From NCBI RefSeq assembly GCF_030818695.1, contig NZ_JAUTAR010000001.1, positions 3,652,501-3,716,500 on the forward strand: 64,000 nt of DNA. Direction: 5' to 3'. The stretch is from Chryseobacterium sp. SORGH_AS_0447 (GTDB taxonomy: Bacteria > Bacteroidota > Bacteroidia > Flavobacteriales > Weeksellaceae). The position numbers were made by a program, and so were the translations under genes. Below are positions 61,663 through 64,000 of the stretch, piece after piece (position 1 is the stretch's first letter; every line of letters starts with the position of its first letter). Under the pieces are notes generated by a model, which had not been told where the DNA came from, searched no databases, and saw nothing but the letters and a program-made list of their open reading frames with translations.

Positions 61663-62426
61663 CAGTACGCAAATAATTTTTTAGCATTCTCCGTGGTGAT
61701 CCTGTCAATTTCAGAAAAATCAACACCATAAATATCTACCAACTTACCGGCAACCAGATCCAGATAGGAACTTTCGTTACGCTTTCCTCTGTAGGGAACG
61801 GGCGCAAGGTATGGAGAATCGGTTTCCAGAACAATCTTATCCAATGGAACTTCTTGCAAAAACTGATCGATTTTCCCGTTTTTGAAGGTCACTACTCCAC
61901 CGATGCCCAGTATAAAATTCAGATCAGTCGCATGTTTGGCTTGTTCCAGATTTCCTGAAAAACAATGGAAGATCCCGCGGAGCTTCGGATGCTTTTTCTT
62001 TTCCAGCACTTCAAACGTTTCATCAAAGCTTTCCCGGGTATGGATAACGATCGGCAGGTCTTTTTCAATGGCCCAGTCGATTTGCTGCTCAAAAGCTCTC
62101 ACCTGGATATCTAAGGTGGATTGATCCCAATACAGATCGATTCCGATCTCTCCGACGGCAGGAAACGCTCTCTCATCAAGGTAATTTTTTACTATTTCCA
62201 GTTCTTTTTCCCAGGTTTCCGGTTTTACGTAGCACGGGTGCAGTCCCATCATTGAAAAGACCTTTCCGGGATATTCCGCTTCGAGCTGAAGCATTTTTGC
62301 ATGGGATTCCGAATCGATGGCCGGAAGGTAAAATCCGGTTATTCCTTTATCCAAAGCCCTCTGAATGGCTTCTTTTCGGTCTTCATCAAATTCTTCTGCG
62401 TATAAATGGGTATGCGTATCAATCAT
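61662..62426 (-). CDS. tatD: TatD-family hydrolase
   Basis: A 254-aa metal-dependent DNase/hydrolase with the TIM-barrel metal motifs: DTHTHL at residue 3, GEIGID near 92, HTRES and the His pair in FHCFSG, and ETDSPY. Members cut DNA 3' ends or damaged DNA. The stop lies 20 bases into the palindromic repeat region. Ends 5 bases from the DUF4269 gene. Confidence 0.93.
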   Translation of the reverse strand: MIDTHTHLYAEEFDEDRKEAIQRALDKGITGFYLPAIDSESHAKMLQLEAEYPGKVFSMMGLHPCYVKPETWEKELEIVKNYLDERAFPAVGEIGIDLYWDQSTLDIQVRAFEQQIDWAIEKDLPIVIHTRESFDETFEVLEKKKHPKLRGIFHCFSGNLEQAKHATDLNFILGIGGVVTFKNGKIDQFLQEVPLDKIVLETDSPYLAPVPYRGKRNESSYLDLVAGKLVDIYGVDFSEIDRITTENAKKLFAY

Positions 62427-62430
62427 TTCT

Positions 62431-62943
62431 TTACAATTTCAATAGATATTCATAAGGGTTCTCAAGTCCCAGCAATTGTCCGAAAGCCGGCTCTGTCTTG
62501 AAACCTTGTTTTTTTAATGCGATTATTTCCTGTTTAAAATCTTCACCTCTTTCCTGTAATATTCTATATTCGGCGATCATGTGGCGGTAAGCATTCTGTT
62601 CAGTAACCGGTTGATCCTGGCCAAAAATTTCGACAGGAAATTCTTCTACCGTAAAATTACCGGTGATAACTTCCCTTCCGTTTATGACAAGTTCCTCGAT
62701 ATGTATATTGAATTCAGAAAAAACGTCCGTCAGTAGCCTTTTAAATTCAGCCTTATCCTTCACCTCACAGATGACATCCAGATCGCTTTCTTCAATATCA
62801 ATTTCTATGGGAATGGTTCCGGCCAATACCGGGGAATATTCTTTTAATTTTTCAAGAATCAGATGTTTGGAAAGAAGTTCGTATGCTCTTTTTTGTCTGT
62901 CATTTCCGTTTTTGAGATAATCAATGGCTGTAAAATCAATCAT
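62431..62943 (-). CDS. DUF4269 nucleotidyltransferase-like protein
   Basis: A 170-aa cytosolic protein of the DUF4269 family: LAGTIPIEIDIEESDLDVICE looks like the GS...DxD core of minimal nucleotidyltransferases, and the end (FGQLLGLENPYEYLLKL) is conserved. Its start overlaps the end of the GSCFA gene by 8 bases, so both share an mRNA with tatD. Activity not shown. Confidence 0.85.
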   Translation of the reverse strand: MIDFTAIDYLKNGNDRQKRAYELLSKHLILEKLKEYSPVLAGTIPIEIDIEESDLDVICEVKDKAEFKRLLTDVFSEFNIHIEELVINGREVITGNFTVEEFPVEIFGQDQPVTEQNAYRHMIAEYRILQERGEDFKQEIIALKKQGFKTEPAFGQLLGLENPYEYLLKL

Positions 62944-63898
62944 CTGGAAATATTTTATGCTTTACTTTTTTGCGCTGAACCTCAATTCTTTCATTCAGTT
63001 TCTCTTTAAACTGAATGTATTTGGGATCTTTTTCATCACTGGTGCGGTGTTCCAACGCCTTGGAAATTTTAAAATTCTCTTTGATAAACTCTTTCGTTTC
63101 TTCAGAAAAATAAGCGTTGCCGAATTTTTCAAAAATGTAATTAACGGCCTGTTCCGTAGGATGAATCATGTCTTCCTTATAGAAACGGTAATCGCGCAGA
63201 TCGTCCATCAGTATTTCATAAACAGGAAGATAATGGCAATAGTCCAGCTCTTCAGTCATTTCATGGATGGAGGTAATTAATTTTGATTTGCTCAGCTGGT
63301 TTTCGGCCATCCCGTCTTTCGTATGACGCACCGGAGACACCGTGAACAAGATCTGTACATCGTCTTTACAGATATCTTTTAAGTTTAAAATAGTATTGTA
63401 AATGGAATCGGTAAGTTCCTGATGCGTTAGTAACCTTTTCTGAAAGAACTTCTGCGGGATTTTATGGCAGTTGGCCACGAGTTTGTTTTTAGGGCCAAAT
63501 TCGTAGATAAATGAAGTTCCATAGGTAATGATCACCCAATTGCTTTCCTGAAGAAATTGGTTCCCTTCTGTGATCCTGGAGTTGATCTTATCTAACGTCT
63601 GATGGATGTACCGGGTATCAAAACTTGTGTGATGATCCAGCGAAATAAAGGTTTCATCAAAAGTGATCAGCTCCTCTTCTTCATAAAATTCGGAATCGTG
63701 GAGCCTTTTGATGGAATTGCTGATCGAGAACGGGTTAAAGATGGTTCCGAAAGGATTGTTCACGGTCTGTAACTGTCCCTGATGAAACAGGTCTGACATT
63801 TCTGAAGCAAAACATGATCCTATTGAAAATATTTTATCTTCAACCTCAATCTTCTTCTTCGATTCTTTAATATCAACTTCTGTCCGGAATTTCATCAA
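62936..63898 (-). CDS. GSCFA-domain protein
   Basis: A 320-aa protein of the GSCFA family (PF08885): GSCFASEMSDLF near residue 27 (the name motif), NPFGTIFNPFSIS, and YGTSFIYEF with TVSPVRHTKD. The fold is related to SGNH/GDSL hydrolases, so an esterase or acyl-transfer role is likely but unproven; some are linked to outer-membrane glycans. First gene of the operon GSCFA-DUF4269-tatD. Confidence 0.88.
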   Translation of the reverse strand: MMKFRTEVDIKESKKKIEVEDKIFSIGSCFASEMSDLFHQGQLQTVNNPFGTIFNPFSISNSIKRLHDSEFYEEEELITFDETFISLDHHTSFDTRYIHQTLDKINSRITEGNQFLQESNWVIITYGTSFIYEFGPKNKLVANCHKIPQKFFQKRLLTHQELTDSIYNTILNLKDICKDDVQILFTVSPVRHTKDGMAENQLSKSKLITSIHEMTEELDYCHYLPVYEILMDDLRDYRFYKEDMIHPTEQAVNYIFEKFGNAYFSEETKEFIKENFKISKALEHRTSDEKDPKYIQFKEKLNERIEVQRKKVKHKIFPDD

Positions 63899-63915
63899 CT
63901 CAGTTTAAATTTGAA

Positions 63916-63950
63916 AATGGGCCAATCTGAAAATTCTGAATTGACCCATT
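63916..63950 (-). terminator. Terminator-like hairpin at the right edge
   Basis: 11-bp stem aatgggccaat/attgacccatt with one mismatch, just after the stop of the gene that enters from the right. Confidence 0.6.
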
Positions 63951-63955
63951 ATGTA

Positions 63956-64000
63956 TTAACTTTCTCTTCTCAACAGATAATTAGCCAGTTCTGCAAAAGG
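63956..64000 (-). CDS. C-terminal end of a gene running in from the right
   Basis: The last 14 codons and a TAA stop (PFAELANYLLRRES) are in frame on the minus strand. Too short to name a family. Confidence 0.4.
   Translation of the reverse strand, partial: PFAELANYLLRRES

Overview
The window looks like a chromosomal segment of a Chryseobacterium-like member of the Flavobacteriia (Bacteroidota). This rests on low to moderate GC, promoters of the TAnnTTTG type with no clear Shine-Dalgarno sequences, many lipoproteins and -xxSQ/-xxAQ signal peptides, and families typical of the group (subtype-iii type VI sheath protein, M13 peptidases, DUF5683, WbqC, GSCFA, a TonB with a long periplasmic linker). 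No plasmid or phage backbone genes are seen. Gene content is mostly housekeeping plus envelope biology, broken up by repeat-rich islands.

Layout. 1-8 kb: a type VI sheath gene at the left edge, then two paralogous M13 metallopeptidases, an erythromycin-esterase-like protein and a complete IS4-family insertion sequence that landed inside a palindromic repeat. 8-14 kb: a three-domain GH18/deacetylase/glycosyltransferase membrane protein, a frameshifted cinA, a lipocalin. 14.7-19.6 kb: a LytTR two-component system followed by two SIMPL-family secreted proteins; both SIMPL promoters carry the same direct-repeat operator. 19.8-31.4 kb: an AraC/MFS divergent pair, a tandem-repeat island, lipA, an ECF sigma factor, tyrS, hydrolases, an aspartic protease/PDZ protein and an L,D-transpeptidase. 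31.5-33.8 kb: an unusual array in which four intact tRNA-Asp genes alternate with six decayed tRNA-Asp copies, and five of these loci (one intact, four decayed) are each followed by a terminator hairpin and a small GIY-YIG nuclease gene (four intact, one truncated). 33.9-39.2 kb: trxA, a cysteine desulfurase and a four-gene set matching polyprenyl-phosphoryl-arabinose synthesis (UbiA-type phosphoribosyltransferase, HAD phosphatase, DprE1-like, DprE2-like). 39.3-48.9 kb: OmpA and lipocalin-like lipoproteins, a subtilase, WbqC, signal peptidase I, dapB, DUF5683, parB, parA, tonB, nearly all on the minus strand. 49.5-55.4 kb: purA, a very AT-rich two-gene Kiwa-type anti-phage module, an ABC-F ATPase and a 1.1-kb repeat island. 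55.4-64 kb: hpt, adk, obgE, two DUF6438 proteins around a methyltransferase, an RNA helicase, tatD, DUF4269, GSCFA and the tail of a further gene.

How they fit together. The LytTR pair probably controls the neighbouring SIMPL genes. The arabinose-lipid cluster would supply a D-arabinofuranose donor for an unidentified glycan. parA-parB, dapB, DUF5683 and lepB form a mostly co-directional housekeeping block. Kiwa is the clearest defence system, and its base composition suggests transfer. The tRNA-Asp/GIY-YIG array is the feature least explained by known gene families and the best candidate for something undescribed.
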